64,000 nt of DNA, taken from positions 13,172,930 to 13,236,929 of the forward strand of contig CM065325.1 of assembly GCA_033032175.1 (NCBI GenBank), written 5' to 3'. Position 1 is the stretch's first letter. Each line of letters begins with the position of its first letter. The DNA is from Saturnia japonica. Its lineage: Eukaryota; Arthropoda; Insecta; Lepidoptera; Saturniidae. The notes beneath the pieces were generated by a model. The model ran no database searches. It was given only the letters and a program-made list of their open reading frames with translations, and was not told where the DNA came from. Shown here piece after piece: positions 27,901 through 35,699 of the stretch. The position numbers were made by a program, and so were the translations under genes.

Positions 27901-30346
27901 TACACTAAGCCAGAAATTATTTTATTTTATCCGTAACAATATTCAGTGACTATTCAACATTCTTTCATTTAAATTCATGAAATCCAGGGAATTAATAGGG
28001 AAAACTAATATAAAAAATGACTAACTTATTCAAACAAATTTCCAAAACTACTTCCAAAAAATTAGAATTTCCATTATGTAAAAAATTGTGTGTTCACAAT
28101 CATACATCCTAGAAGTACAATTAGGTGAATATGAATTAATTTCAGAACTTCACTTTTTCCACTGTCCGCTTCAAGTGAATTTCCCCTCATATTAAAAGAA
28201 AAACTTAATACAAACTAGTAAAGCACGAAAAGATATTTTTACATTGTATAAAATTAATAATTAATTAAAATATAATTATAAAAATACACTAAAAGTTGGT
28301 CATCATAGTAATTGCCACACATGAAACATTAACAACCCTAAAAAATAAAGTTTGATAAATAATACTTAATTGAAACTAGCCCTAGCCCATACTTCTACAT
28401 TAAAAAAAAAATTACAATTTCCAAATATTGGATGCTGTCATTTTTATGTACCTACACTGTAAATACAATATTTTCCAGTGAACTAAAATTATTTACCTAA
28501 AGCTAGTATATTACATTGTAAAATGAGATCATAAATATTCTTAAATCCTTTATCCTGTTACTTTACATGTACATGTACTTTACAAATAAAACAACTTATT
28601 TTTCTTTAAAATTTTGTTTTCATTGTAATAAAATTTCATCTATTTTGTTGAAAACCTTCTAGAAACTGTTCAAATAGTCTATTCCTGTCTCTCTGTATAG
28701 TGTTTGATTCTTGTACTATATTTATTAACCTATCCAATTTCTCTTCAACACTTTTCTGTCTATTTCTCATTTCCAATGTTATTTTCCGAAAATCCATATA
28801 TCTACGCCTGTCCATTTTTCTCCTGGATTCCTCACTTTGTCCGTTAGAACTCTCACCATTTTCTGGAACATCCTGATCATATTTTGATGGTTCTGTTAAA
28901 GACAATAATGCTTTGGTAACAGAGTCTGTAGGTCCGTCTAGTATTCTCTGTTGAATCTCAGGCTGGTACTCTCCATTCACATTGTAGATCTGTTCAAAAA
29001 TCTCAAAATAAGGCCATTTCACAACAAGAACCTCATTTCTATTACGTTTCTTTAATAACCTAATGTAAGTTTGTTTCAGATTTCTAAACTTTTTATCACA
29101 ACTATCAGGGCCTTTGCCGACAGCATTCCCAATGTCTATCCAGACATTCTTTTTCTTTACTTTCGGACTTCTGAACTTGTCTATGTTTTGCAAATAAAGA
29201 TCTAAAAGCATTTTTATTGTGTTATGTTCCCAGTGATCATCTAATTCATCTGCGGCATCTGTATCCATTACTTGTGTTTGGTTGAGTTGCATATACACTT
29301 CTTCTGTTTCAAGATACTCAACTTCCTGAGCTGCAAATTAAATGTAAAGTCATTGTCCCCTTTGCCAACAATTTGTGGATTCAAATTTCAATTGAAGCAA
29401 TTTGAACTGACATCCTTACGCGCTAATGCCACATAAACTTATCTAATCAGACTTCAGTAGTTATCTCACTCTTTTTAATGGTAATAGTAAGAGATAGAAT
29501 TTATGCCCAAACTCTGATAATAAAGCTATAGTGCGCTAAATGTCAATCCAGAAAATAGAAGCACAACAATTACAGTCCAACTACTTTTGTTAATAATTAC
29601 CAGTCATATTATATGGAATCCAGTTATCTTCAAAGTAAAAGAGGAATTAACTTTATCAATCTTGTAAACACTTTATTTTAGATTAGAAAATAAACGCTTC
29701 TCTTGCATCATTCAGCGAACGTAAACAAAATGGCGCTGGACTCTAGTCTATCAAAAGCGCTTTATAACTCGACTAAATTAAGATGTTTTCTTAGTATATA
29801 TTAAAATAGTAAATTTCAAAGCGTTTTTAAATATTTATCCGACTTCATTCGTTATTATAAATAATTATGATTATTTTAAACTAAAACCTGATTTAGTTCC
29901 TTTTACGTACGATTCGTTTTACAATGTATCGCATTGTAAGTACATTTTGAAAATGGCCTCCCTAATTTAGTCGTATCATAGCCGAATAAATGACATTTCA
30001 CATGGCCTTGCTTCTTTCACTGACATAGTGATAGTAGGTACTCACTGTTATCAAAAACATACAAAGACTACATATTTATTTAATTGTCATAAAAACTAAT
30101 TCAAATAATGACGACATTACAATAATGCTCAAATGTGACTTAGAATGTGATTTTTATAAATGAGATGTTAAATCAAAAATCACATAGTTATTTCGAAACT
30201 ATGTTAAAAATGCAAGAAACTGGGAACAACGTAGATAATCATTTACCTGTTTCAGAATCTGGAATAGGTTTATATGAAGCGACGTGTTCGTCGTCTTTCA
30301 CTTGGCCCCCATCTATGGAGAGGCGGTTCTTCCGCGGCTCCGACAT
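3812..30346 (-). CDS. CD98/4F2 heavy chain (SLC3A2-like), complete gene of 12 coding exons
   Basis: Type II membrane glycoprotein that escorts SLC7 amino-acid transporters to the plasma membrane. Joining 30346-30247, 18324-18134, 14819-14644, 13767-13570, 12789-12636, 11609-11440, 10317-10115, 8713-8541, 7524-7414, 6518-6397, 5629-5489 and 3911-3812 gives 612 codons plus stop; phases agree at every junction. Residues 98-148 carry the family signature: FSGLTKEELMKYADDPFW, a membrane helix at about 121-143 (ending AGAIVIIV), then RAPKC. C148 aligns with the human cysteine that bonds the light chain. The ectodomain is an alpha-amylase-like fold without catalytic residues that I can see (VIVELKPNF, then EAWMKAGANGVR). 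N-glycosylation sequons NRT, NST, NTT, NVS, NET and NLT support an extracellular location. The exon 3 donor (tgGTCGGT) is weak but is the only one found that keeps frame. A poly(A) signal lies at 3685-3690. Confidence 0.93.
4028..4200 (+). repeat. Interspersed repeat with CRE-like palindrome, copy 1
   Basis: About 165 bases similar to 63031-63195, sharing 'gcaaacgatacc', 'tgacgtcatacgt', 'aaattata.ggaaacaacag' and 'cagctcaacgca'. Both copies hold the CRE-type palindrome TGACGTCA (4060-4067 here). In intron 11 of the CD98 gene. Family not recognised. Confidence 0.6.
4215..4575 (+). mobile_element. hAT-type MITE, copy of the 'gatgtaacgata' family (degraded)
   Basis: Shares with 8732-9158 the internal block 'gcgggagagc.g.acgtgttgttagc' and the right end 'tatcggtatcgtattggcaaaatta' followed by cgttacat. 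The left end is lost or diverged. Confidence 0.55.
4733..5024 (-). repeat. tRNA-derived SINE, copy 1
   Basis: On the minus strand the head carries a Pol III B-box/T-loop sequence GTTCGAATCCCTG (4961-4973). The body runs leftwards to 'ggcttagc..gtgggc' and 'ttgggccacatcgtcac'. Homologous copies lie at 7087, 11130, 23005, 48400 and, inverted, 62650. In CD98 intron 11. Confidence 0.7.
5489..5629 (-). CDS. CD98 heavy chain exon 11
   Basis: Residues 533-579, beginning WKAGHTGYVGVYNPG and ending VKHYTK. C-terminal beta-sandwich of the amylase-like fold. Sequon NLT. Acceptor 'cgttcag', donor 'caa|gttagt'. Confidence 0.88.
5630..6396 (-). other. CD98 intron 10, no recognised element
   Basis: AT-rich. 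It contains a diverged direct duplication of 'cataagaaattcact.gc.tcatatt' near 6136-6165 and 6314-6345, each followed by 'ctc.tcaaaa'. Nothing else identified. Confidence 0.4.
6397..6518 (-). CDS. CD98 heavy chain exon 10
   Basis: Residues 493-532, SESLKHLIPLRDDATIAHGQ … STTDKLIACAR. This matches the family's 'L..LR....L.HG.Y' element before the C-terminal beta domain. Acceptor 'tttacag', donor 'ag|gttagt'. Confidence 0.9.
7087..7382 (-). repeat. tRNA-derived SINE, copy 2
   Basis: Same family as 4733-5024. B-box equivalent at 7310-7322 is mutated (GTTCGAAACCATG). Lies in CD98 intron 9, 32 bases from exon 9. Confidence 0.65.
7414..7524 (-). CDS. CD98 heavy chain exon 9
   Basis: Residues 456-492, LKAEAGDEEVAIFSLLLPAA… ending NDDNETLP. 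Phase 0 at both ends; acceptor 'attgtag', donor 'ccc|gtaaga'. Sequon NET. Confidence 0.88.
8541..8713 (-). CDS. CD98 heavy chain exon 8
   Basis: Residues 398-455, REAVFTLTEETSLPRLL… VLFNQDADIAVKKLTALL … WPAIQ. The PVLFNQD motif sits where the human protein has PVFSYGDE. Sequon NVS. Donor 'cag|gttgga'. Confidence 0.9.
8732..9158 (+). mobile_element. hAT-type MITE with TAGGGATGTAACGA ends, copy 2
   Basis: Left end TAGGGATGTAACGA; the right end, reverse-complemented, is TAGGTATGTAACGA (one mismatch in 14). Many ATATCG/CGATAT words just inside both ends. The core holds the hairpin-like 'gcggcgacattgccgcc' also seen at 4350 and 15140. No transposase. The 8-bp duplication is not clear. In CD98 intron 7. 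Confidence 0.65.
9780..10087 (-). mobile_element. Probable hAT element end (fragment)
   Basis: The right edge read on the minus strand begins CAGTGATTTTCAACATGTGG, the typical start of hAT/Charlie-type elements. The interior shares 'ggcga.cctacttgc' and 'gtaataaaaaaact' with 25300-25395. The opposite end was not found. In CD98 intron 7, 27 bases from exon 7. Confidence 0.4.
10115..10317 (-). CDS. CD98 heavy chain exon 7
   Basis: Residues 330-397, from LNKARNLLVDPSMKDEEPD through FWQHKRTTDQPELASLL to DANIGAADPS. Acceptor 'tgtaacag', donor 'caa|gtatgt'. Confidence 0.9.
10660..10997 (-). mobile_element. MITE family with 'ggatatccg' words, copy 1 (inverted)
   Basis: Reverse complement aligns end to end with 24786-25118: shared 'gctacggatatg' end, 'atatttaatcggtttcgg', 'ataa.ttcagttat' and the opposite end 'ccgatagtt.cgattgcgga'. 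Ends resemble hAT-type TAGGGATG termini. No coding capacity. In CD98 intron 6. Confidence 0.6.
11130..11207 (-). repeat. SINE fragment
   Basis: Short piece of the tRNA-derived SINE: 'gatctcaagcgcatctgccggaacaca' to 'ggttttcaacttga'. Head and tail are missing. Confidence 0.5.
11440..11609 (-). CDS. CD98 heavy chain exon 6
   Basis: Residues 274-329. DLNFRN…, then EAWMKAGANGVR, equivalent to the human FWLQAGVDGFQVRD region where catalytic amylases carry the nucleophile Asp. No such Asp is present. Sequon NTT. Confidence 0.92.
11675..11960. repeat. Interspersed repeat, inverted partner of 16200-16390
   Basis: 'aaccaacttca…' and 'tgtatcttcgaagttgaaggtcc' reappear as reverse complement at 16320-16385, together with 'cataaacaaagaagttatgg' at the other edge (16250-16275). 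A family I have seen as common in Lepidoptera but cannot name. In CD98 intron 5. Confidence 0.55.
12080..12252 (+). repeat. Lepidopteran repeat ending in 'cacagctagt'
   Basis: Runs from 'tataaatgcgaaagtga.ttgtttgttt' through 'aacggatttagatgaaattt' to 'gaagttgcggacacagctagt'. Opening and closing phrases are typical of a very abundant lepidopteran repeat class, probably LINE-derived tails. Confidence 0.55.
12636..12789 (-). CDS. CD98 heavy chain exon 5
   Basis: Residues 222-273. VIVELKPNFMPVSSSWF corresponds to the human strand VILDLTPNY and following SWF. Sequons NRT and NST. Acceptor 'ttatacag', donor 'tgg|gtgagt'. Confidence 0.92.
12812..13222. mobile_element. MITE with about 30-bp TIRs, copy 1
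   Basis: Left end CAATATGTATTAAAAACCCC then GTCGCATCCG; right end is its reverse complement with two changes. The interior (AT-rich, 'ttattatgaaaataaaaatgtta') matches the copy at 21163-21441. This copy additionally holds a GC-rich block at 13004-13070 with a 'ggcgcggcgcag…ctgtgccgcgcc' stem-loop, absent from the other copy. In CD98 intron 4. Confidence 0.75.
13570..13767 (-). CDS. CD98 heavy chain exon 4
   Basis: Residues 156-221, first part of the amylase-like ectodomain: YERGPLVEVESSRLLQDD… then a strand/helix repeat ending NKAKEYGVK. Acceptor 'cctccag' and donor 'caa|gtaagt'. Confidence 0.9.
13768..14643 (-). other. CD98 intron 3
   Basis: No gene or named element. A GC-rich patch at 14399-14500 (gcggcgtctgacggcgggggagag…) is bounded by 'cagtaagtacgca' and 'cttactatagta'. 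'gcattcaactcgc.cgcttactatag' inside it is repeated inverted at 13846-13870, so a small mobile element is likely. Confidence 0.4.
14644..14819 (-). CDS. CD98 heavy chain exon 3 (transmembrane)
   Basis: Residues 98-155, the most conserved part: juxtamembrane FSGLTKEEL, the helix with LFVLFWAAWLCML, then RAPKC with the cysteine expected to bond the light chain. The 3' boundary is the least certain in the gene. Joining to the next exon in frame as K-K-W-Y-E-R needs a donor at 'aaatg|gtcggt'. Confidence 0.9.
15020..15172 (+). mobile_element. hAT-type MITE fragment, copy 3
   Basis: Internal block 'caatttgaaaagcccacgaag' to 'cgtgttgttagcggcgacat' matches 8800-8890 and 4310-4370. Termini absent. Confidence 0.55.
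15670..15855 (+). repeat. Widespread lepidopteran interspersed repeat
   Basis: Holds 'gggggcgagcctattgccat' … 'cgggcac' … 'ccgagctgctactgagaatt', wording I recognise from many lepidopteran genomes. Class not certain. In CD98 intron 2. Confidence 0.5.
16108..16128. repeat. (GTCA)n microsatellite
   Basis: Four to five 'gtca' units in 'ctgtcagtcagtcagtcagtcaa'. Confidence 0.6.
16200..16390. repeat. Interspersed repeat, inverted partner of 11675-11960
   Basis: 'ggaccttcgacgtcgaagataca' and 'ttgaagttggtt' are reverse complements of words at 11680-11730. In CD98 intron 2. Confidence 0.55.
17310..17515 (+). repeat. Possible LINE 3'-end fragment
   Basis: 'ccaaacggccccaaaggaag' then 'accagcgctgg…ccagcattatgctgagctgg', a short hairpin-rich block followed by an AT-rich tail with AATAAA. 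Looks like a retroposon 3' UTR; not named. Confidence 0.3.
17558..18052 (+). repeat. Lepidopteran repeat, complete copy
   Basis: Begins 'aataaaattgaagtgtctgt', contains 'ctccgaaacggtaggaccga' and 'tttcactggtagatagctga', and ends 'gcgaagccacgggcacagct'. A second copy in the same orientation starts at 63596 and runs off the window. Lies in CD98 intron 2, 82 bases from exon 2. Confidence 0.7.
18134..18324 (-). CDS. CD98 heavy chain exon 2
   Basis: Residues 34-97, lysine- and glutamate-rich cytoplasmic tail (…EEKLLQKEEEAK… then VDMADAKYVV…). Acceptor 'catcccag' and donor 'aaa|gtaagt' are both good. The in-frame methionine in VDMADAK could serve as an internal start for a shorter isoform. Confidence 0.87.
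18325..20540 (-). other. Start-proximal part of CD98 intron 1, no recognised element
   Basis: AT-rich. The phrase 'ctcatgaacttacggaccca/ta' plus 'ttagtca.ataggt.atac' occurs twice (18417-18455 and 18736-18780), a local duplication. A non-AT-rich patch at 19937-20160 may be an old repeat. No gene seen. Confidence 0.35.
20545..20815 (-). repeat. Lepidopteran repeat (related inverted to 44225-44410)
   Basis: 'atatatgtaattggtttctggg' and 'aacggctcc' match, inverted, 'gtttccgagaaaccaattacata' at 44340-44375. A short (TATC)n tract lies at 20540-20560. Confidence 0.5.
21076..21175 (-). pseudogene. hAT transposase C-terminal dimerisation domain remnant
   Basis: Minus-strand reading gives TYCLCEQSFSSMNVIKNKLR followed by SRLIDKNLES and a stop. 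CEQ-FSSMN..K...R..L is the signature of the hAT C-terminal dimerisation region. The rest of the transposase is gone; a MITE is inserted immediately 5' of this segment. Confidence 0.8.
21163..21441. mobile_element. MITE with about 30-bp TIRs, copy 2, nested in hAT relic
   Basis: Ends CAATATGTATTAAAAACCCC and (right, reverse-complemented) CAGTGTGTATTAAAAACTCC. The interior matches 12812-13222 but lacks the GC-rich block. It sits inside the hAT transposase remnant, so it inserted after the hAT element. Confidence 0.72.
21840..22994 (-). other. CD98 intron 1 segment, nothing recognised
   Basis: AT-rich, no open frame with a recognisable product and no repeat pairing found within the window. Confidence 0.4.
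23005..23192 (-). repeat. SINE fragment (tRNA-derived family)
   Basis: 'cacgctaagcgtag', 'gtgcagctgcc', 'ttagaaaataccctgccaccatgca' match the body of the copies at 4733 and 7087. The tRNA-like head is missing. Confidence 0.55.
23200..24780 (-). other. CD98 intron 1 segment, nothing recognised
   Basis: AT-rich and without coding signals that I can support. Confidence 0.4.
24786..25118 (+). mobile_element. MITE family with 'ggatatccg' words, copy 2
   Basis: Starts TAGGGATGCTACGGATATGA and ends near 'cggatatccgatagttacg'; inverted match to 10660-10997. No coding capacity. hAT-like termini. Confidence 0.6.
25780..27285 (+). mobile_element. 5'-truncated non-LTR retrotransposon (CR1/Jockey-like)
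   Basis: Holds the C-terminal half of a reverse transcriptase (see the pseudogene entry), a 350-bp 3' untranslated region and an ATT-type microsatellite tail at 27263-27280 in place of poly(A). Truncated within RT at the 5' side. Inside CD98 intron 1, same orientation as the + strand and so antisense to the host gene. Confidence 0.8.
25785..26919 (+). pseudogene. Reverse transcriptase fragment of the LINE
   Basis: Frames in order: NQFGFRFKRSTSDAV, then FLDLAKAFDTV, a frameshift near 26080, GVPQGSILSPTLFLIYINDL, the catalytic box YADDTVLLF, and KYIGVILDKNLSFHSHI. A stop falls after VTYCVTT (26616); LERAQRAVLKVMFF then resumes at 26644 and ends at 26919. Order and motifs are those of non-LTR reverse transcriptases. 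Endonuclease and ORF1 are absent. Not functional: at least one frameshift and an internal stop. Confidence 0.82.
27290..28635 (-). other. AT-rich region between LINE and Myb/SANT-like gene
   Basis: No open frames of note. It includes the probable 3' UTR of the minus-strand gene at 28639. No element recognised. Confidence 0.4.
28636..29607 (-). CDS. Myb/SANT-like DNA-binding protein, two exons, nested in CD98 intron 1
   Basis: Exon 1 is tiny (29607-29601: ATG ACT G, donor g|gtaatt). Exon 2 is 29330-28636 (acceptor 'taatttgcag'). Joined, they encode 233 residues starting MTAQEVEYLETEEVYMQ. Residues about 32-120 form a trihelix-type Myb/SANT-like domain: HNTIKMLLDLYLQNIDKF, VWIDIGNAVGKG, CDKKFRNLKQTYIRL and VVKWPYFEIF, with the spaced tryptophans typical of the fold. 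A basic RRKMDRRRY stretch and a C-terminal coiled coil (about 170-230) suggest dimerisation. This layout is shared by host MSANTD-type proteins and by the accessory DNA-binding proteins of PIF/Harbinger transposons, so it may be a domesticated transposon gene. The start could instead be an in-frame internal codon; the two-exon model is preferred because the codon split and both splice sites fit. Confidence 0.75.
29690..29770 (-). promoter_or_regulatory. Likely 5' region/promoter of the Myb/SANT-like gene
   Basis: About 110 bases upstream of the start codon lies 'gcgccattttgtttacgttcgc' on the minus strand, containing GCCATTTTG (reverse of CAAAATGGC), a YY1-like core often near transcription starts. 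Inference from position only. Confidence 0.3.
30247..30346 (-). CDS. CD98 heavy chain exon 1 (start codon)
   Basis: ATG at 30346-30344 opens MSEPRKNRLSIDG and runs 33 codons plus one base to a donor 'acag|gtaaat'. The split glycine codon joins exactly to exon 2 about 11.9 kb away. It encodes the start of the cytoplasmic tail. Confidence 0.85.
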
Positions 30347-30785
30347 GATGCACTAGAGTCTTGATAAACCGGTTTTAAAACACGAGAAAGTTATCCCTTT
30401 CTTTACGATGCACAATAAAAGGGTATAATAATTATCTTTCACTAACACATTGACTGCCGCCCATATGTTGCAATGAATGATAGAACCTCTGGTTATTGGT
30501 CTATGGATAGAACAATGAAATCGACCACAGATAAGATGACAGACGTACGAGCACAGAATATTTACTACCGCGGGTACGAGTCCATTATGAGTCTGGGGAC
30601 GCGAACGAACCTACTTACACAAAAGAACTATCTGAAATGAGTTGAATCGAGTGAGCGACTGAATAAATTATAAAAATGTACTACCACAAAAAGCAGAAAT
30701 AAATGTTTAGAGATATAGAATAATTTGTAATATTGGCAATAATATTAATTATGCTGTGGTATTAACAATTATTATCCTATCCTCA
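30347..30785 (-). promoter_or_regulatory. 5' flank of the CD98 heavy chain gene
   Basis: Non-repetitive DNA between the CD98 start codon and the LINE at about 30790. The transcription start must lie here unless there is a further non-coding exon. No TATA box that I would defend. The LINE sits within 450 bases of the start codon. Confidence 0.35.
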
Positions 30786-30985
30786 ATCATGAGGCGGGAA
30801 TCTTCAAATTTGGCGGTCGACATTTTTTGATTTTAATTAATTGTGGCGTTATATTTTCATTGTTATTGTTTATTCTTATAGTTTGTCTTTCTTTTCAACT
30901 TTTATATCTGTAATTCTGTGAAGTTTAGTTAATTTTGTGTAGCTTCGAGAACATTCAGTAGTAAGTTTTTTATTTCATATAAATC

Positions 30986-32264
30986 ATGGATCTGGATCCT
31001 GAGCCTGACCCTCCTCCTGACAAACACCCTTTGTTAACACTATTAGATGCAGATAAATATATTTCTTCTGACCCTAAAATGTTGAACTAAGGATCTGTTG
31101 AGGATATGAAAAAGTATAGACGGAAATTGACTCAGACTTTTAAAACCAATAAAAGATAAATCTGTTCAGTTTAATAAGAAGCCATTAATTACAAACATTT
31201 CTTTAACAAATCTTCGTGTTTCCGCCAAGTCTTCCGAGGTAGGGAGCGCTCAAAGTTCTCATAATACTGATAGTAATACTTCAGATGAGAAATTTTTAAA
31301 TAATGTTAACAGGCAATTATATAAAGACTCAGACCCCGGTCCATATATTGTTACAGTGGAATTAGTAACAGAGGATCCAAAAGCAGGTACAACTCTGCAT
31401 CCACTAAAATTGGCTACATTTTACAAAAAAAATCAAATGACAGGTATTTTAGAAGCAGGAATAAAAAAATTGGTAGAAATCGTCTGTCAGTATCATTAAT
31501 GTCGTCAATAGCTGCCAATAAATTTTTAAGCAATTCCATATTAGGTAATAATAATTATAAAACTTCAATTCCAACATATAATATATGTAAATTAGGAATA
31601 ATTCGTGAGATTCCAATTGAGTTGTGTGTACTTCAGCCACATTCTATTTTGTTTATGATAGACTGGCTGACTTTCATGTCTTGAAAAAGATAAATAAGAC
31701 ATCTGTCACGGACTGACAAGAAAAAATATTATTCTGTAATCGATTATGAGCGACAAAATAAATACAGTAATAATTGAAACGCTGAGCTGCATTTTTAATT
31801 AATAGGATCCGCCAAACGTTCCTATAGAGTGTTCGCATAATGACATTGTTAATAATTTAAGAATTCCTGATGGATTTTTGGGTTAATCATACGTTCCCGT
31901 AGGCTTAGTAAGAAGGCCAGTAGCCCAGAGGGTTCTACTTGGATCCCTACACAAACCGTAGTGATAACTTTTAATGGACAAGCTCTTCCTTCTCGGGTAT
32001 TTTATTTTTACTGATCTTTGCCAGAGGATCAATATATTTACCCAGTAATACAATGTTTCAATTGCTGCCGTTTTGGGCACACACAGAAGTGTAGAAGCAA
32101 ACCTCGTTGCTTTAAATGTGGTGAGAATCATGATGGTTCATCATGTGATGTAGATGGGGACTACAAATGTATTAATTGTTCTGGACTTCACAAAGCCATA
32201 GATAAAACTTGTTCAGAGTTTGTGCGTCAAAAAGACATAAAACATTATACGTCTAATCAATAAT
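30986..32264 (+). pseudogene. LINE ORF1 (gag-like, CCHC zinc knuckles)
   Basis: Opens MDLDPEPDPPPDKHP, with a stop by codon 35 and later frameshifts. Near the end are three knuckles: CFNCCRFGHTQKC, CFKCGENHDGSSC and CINCSGLHKAIDKTC. These bind the element RNA in intact relatives. Broken here. Confidence 0.75.
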
Positions 32265-32689
32265 CATTCAGTCTCTTACCAAGAGGCTGACAAAAAATTC
32301 TCACCTGCAACAAAATCATTTGTTGAGGTTTTAATCTCCAACCCTAATAGGGACAAACCATTAATACACACACAGTTAGATGATTCAAAAAGAAACACTT
32401 TTTCATATAAAAAAACAGTTTTATTGAAACCAAAAACACATGCTCCTTTAGCTAAGGGCTATGATATTAAAGCACATAAGGACTTGATTAAAAATTATGA
32501 AATTCCTCCTTTAAATAATGGTTGTGCCTTGAATAACAATAAAGATACCAATGAAGAAAATGTAGATATAAATGCCTTGATTATTTCCTTGATGAATATT
32601 ATTTCTAATTCTTGTTTACCTGACCACGTTGCAATCAACTTGATTCAAAATATATCAGTTACACTTTTTAATTCCTTCAAACACGGAAT

Positions 32690-35610
32690 ACATTCTTCAG
32701 TGGAACTGTAGAAGTGTAATATCAAAACGGACTGATTTATATTACTTGATTAATACATTTAAACCACCTATTTTAGCTTTATGCGAGACTTGGTTGAAAC
32801 CAGGTACCATATTTCAAGTACCAGGCTATTTTATTCTGAGAGATGACAGAGAGGATGGTTTTGGGGGCTCATCCCTTCTTATTAAAAAAAATGTTTTTTT
32901 TTCAAACCTTTATTACTGCCTTTTTTTAATAAAGGGAAATGAAATGCAGTTGCAACTATAATAGATAATAATTCATTTCTCTCTCTTTATATTCCCCATA
33001 TAGATACTTCAGTAATTCCTGTACTTAAGTGTATTATTGATTCTATCCCTTCTCCAGTTATTATTTTAGGTGACTTTCACGCCCATCATTCCCTGTGGGG
33101 CGCTCCTAACGATGATAGGTTAGGAATTGAACTCGCTGGTATAATAGATGATTTGAACTTATGTGTCTTAAATGATGGCTCAGTGACTCGTCGTGGTATT
33201 CCGGGTCTATCTTTGAGTTTTTTAGACATTTCTCTTTGTTCTTCATCCCTCTCTTCCTGTTTAATGTGGAGGTGTCTGGTCATGAGTCTCTGGTTATTGG
33301 TCTATGGTCATGAGTTATCTGTTTAATGCTTTCCTTGTAAAAATGTTGCTAGTAATAATATTCAGTCTCCACCTTGGTGGCTATTCATAGACGAATTATT
33401 TCTGAAAATAGTTGTAACTTTGTGCTTGATTTAAATTCTTTTCTTCAATACAAAAATACTTTATCGGCAACTAAAAGACTTTTAAAAAGAAGAAGCGGGA
33501 TTGTTTGCAACGTTTTTGTTTGTCACTGTCGCCTGAAACTTCTCCATCTATAGTATGGAGAAATAATCGTCGTTATAGATCTTCCACAAAAACTAATAAT
33601 AATTGTTCTTCCTACTCGCTTGAGTGGGTTGAACCCTTTTAAATGCAGTGGCCCCAAGTTATGGTCCTAATTTAGATGAAACGCCTTATAATTACATTTC
33701 TAATTATAGTAACACCTTGGAGTCCTTAGATGCTCCTTTTTCAGTACAGGAATTGAAATTAGTCTTGAACTGTGTTTCTGATATGTCACCTGGGATTGAT
33801 GGTATTCCGTATTATTTTGTGGTTAATGCAAAGCCTTTAACTTTATCATTTATTTTGAATTTAATAAACATTATTATTGAAACTGGTCCCATTCCAAACT
33901 CGTGGAAACAACAAATTGTAATTCCTATTTTAAAACCTAATAAAGATCCTTTAGATGCGAATTCTTTCAGGCCTGTGGCTTTGTCATCGGTTCTCTCTAA
34001 ATTGACAGAATATCTAATCAAAAAAAACTAGAATGGTTTTAAAGCACCACAATATTTTAAGTACTTCTCAGTTTGGGTTTAGGAAGGGACGTAGTGTTTC
34101 TGATAGTCATTCAAGTTTTTCGACAGATATTCAAACTGCTTTAACCAGGAATGAATCTTTAGTGGCTGCATTTCTTGATATTGAAGTTGCTTATGATAAT
34201 GTTGACTTGATAGTACTAAAAAATAAGCTGCAGAACCTTAATACATATTCCTTCAAAGTTTATAGATTTCATTTTTAATATTTTTATTGGTAGAACTATT
34301 TTCTTGAGGACTCTGGAAATGAACAATCACAGCCGAGTACTGTGGAAAGGTGTACCGCAGGGGTCTGTTTTTAGTCTTGTATGATGTTTATACAAATGAT
34401 CTAGATTCTTTAGTTTTCCCTCAGTGTTCTGATCATCAGTATGCTGATGATTTACTAATTTATTCCACGAACAGTTCGATTGGTTTGGCTGCTAAAATAG
34501 TAGAGCAGTCATTGGATAGATTATCGCATTGGATGTCTGATCATCGTCTTTTCTTTTCTGTTTCTAAAGCAAAGTAGTCGTTTTTTCTCGTAGAAAAACT
34601 AATCCTCATATAAGTGTTTCTTTAAATCAGGCGAGCTTACCGTTAAGTAACGAAATTATTTTCCTTGGTAGAATATTTGATAGCAAATGTACAGGCATTC
34701 CGCATGTTAATTACATAGTTGCTAAGTATGAAAGAAACATTAATATGATGGGAGCACTTTCTGGAGTTTGGTGGGGTGCTCATCCTTTTTTTTTAAAGTT
34801 AATATATAATGCAAAGATAAGAAGTCCTTTAGACTATGGTTCTTTCACTATTTGTCCTGTTAATAAATCTGTAATTCATAAACTTAACCATTGTCAATTT
34901 AAGAGCCTGCGTATTGCCATTGGGGCTAAGAAAAGCACTCCCATTGATGCACTGCAAATAGAATACGCAGATCCACCCCTGCACATAAGAAGAATGTTTT
35001 TATCAGATCGGTATCTATACAAATCCTTTCAACTTTTGGACCATCATCTTCATAAAAAAATAACTTATCTTGATAGCCTTATTGTTAAAAATAATAGCTA
35101 CTGGCATCAAAGGCCTCTGCCGCATTTAATTCATAGTCTCAGGAATGTACAACCACAAGTTTTCCATGTAATCCTCTCTTCTTTTTTGATTACAGTGTGC
35201 TTATTTTCCAACCTGATGTAAGATTATCCATAGGTATAGGAAAAAATATGTCAAATACTGATTCCAAACTTTTAAATTTCATTAAAAAGAACGCTGCTCC
35301 TAATGAGGAAGTTTTTTTTACTGATGCATCTAAATCTGTTGAACCACATAAAGGAAATTTTCCACATTTTTTTGGAATTGTTTCAACCATTCAAAATAAT
35401 AAACAAGGAGTAGGTGCTGCTTTTTATCAAATTTCGTCTGGATATTTTAAACTTATTAAATACTGTTCTCTAATATCTAACATTTCTGGGGAATGCTTAG
35501 CTATTTTCGAATCTATCAGCTATATCATAACGGAAAAAATTGCCAGGGCGGTGATCTTTACGGATTCTTTAAGTTGTTTACAATCTCTTTTACATAAACC
35601 TTTTTAAAAA
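32690..35610 (+). pseudogene. LINE ORF2: endonuclease, reverse transcriptase, RNase H (decayed)
   Basis: Endonuclease pieces: ILALCETWLKPG at about 32770 and GDFHAHHSLWGAPN at about 33070. RT pieces: MSPGIDGIPYYFV, FRPVALSSVLSKL, QFGFRKGRSVSDS and the box QYADDLLIYS at about 34438. RNase H: FFTDASK at about 35315, ECLAIFESI and IFTDSLSCLQSL. At least six frame changes or stops separate them. Confidence 0.8.
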
Positions 35611-35699
35611 AAAATTGGTCACCGATTTCTCTTGTAATTAAAAGCGAACTGAAATACTGTGTGCAACTAGGTTTACAAGTTTCCTTCCAAAGAATGCTG

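Larger units (their letters stand above)
30790..35690 (+). mobile_element. Decayed I/LOA-type non-LTR retrotransposon, near full length
   Basis: In order: a probable 5' UTR, ORF1 with three CCHC knuckles, apurinic-type endonuclease, reverse transcriptase and RNase H. The presence of RNase H after RT points to the I group. Many stops and frameshifts. Cut off inside RNase H at about 35690, where GC-rich R1-type sequence begins; the missing 3' end was not found after that element. Confidence 0.8.

Noticed and set aside
29732..29805. Short + strand ORF beginning ATGGCGCTGGAC after 'aacaaa'
   Set aside because: Only 24 codons, with no homology; the CAAAATGGC word is more likely a promoter element of the minus-strand Myb/SANT-like gene.
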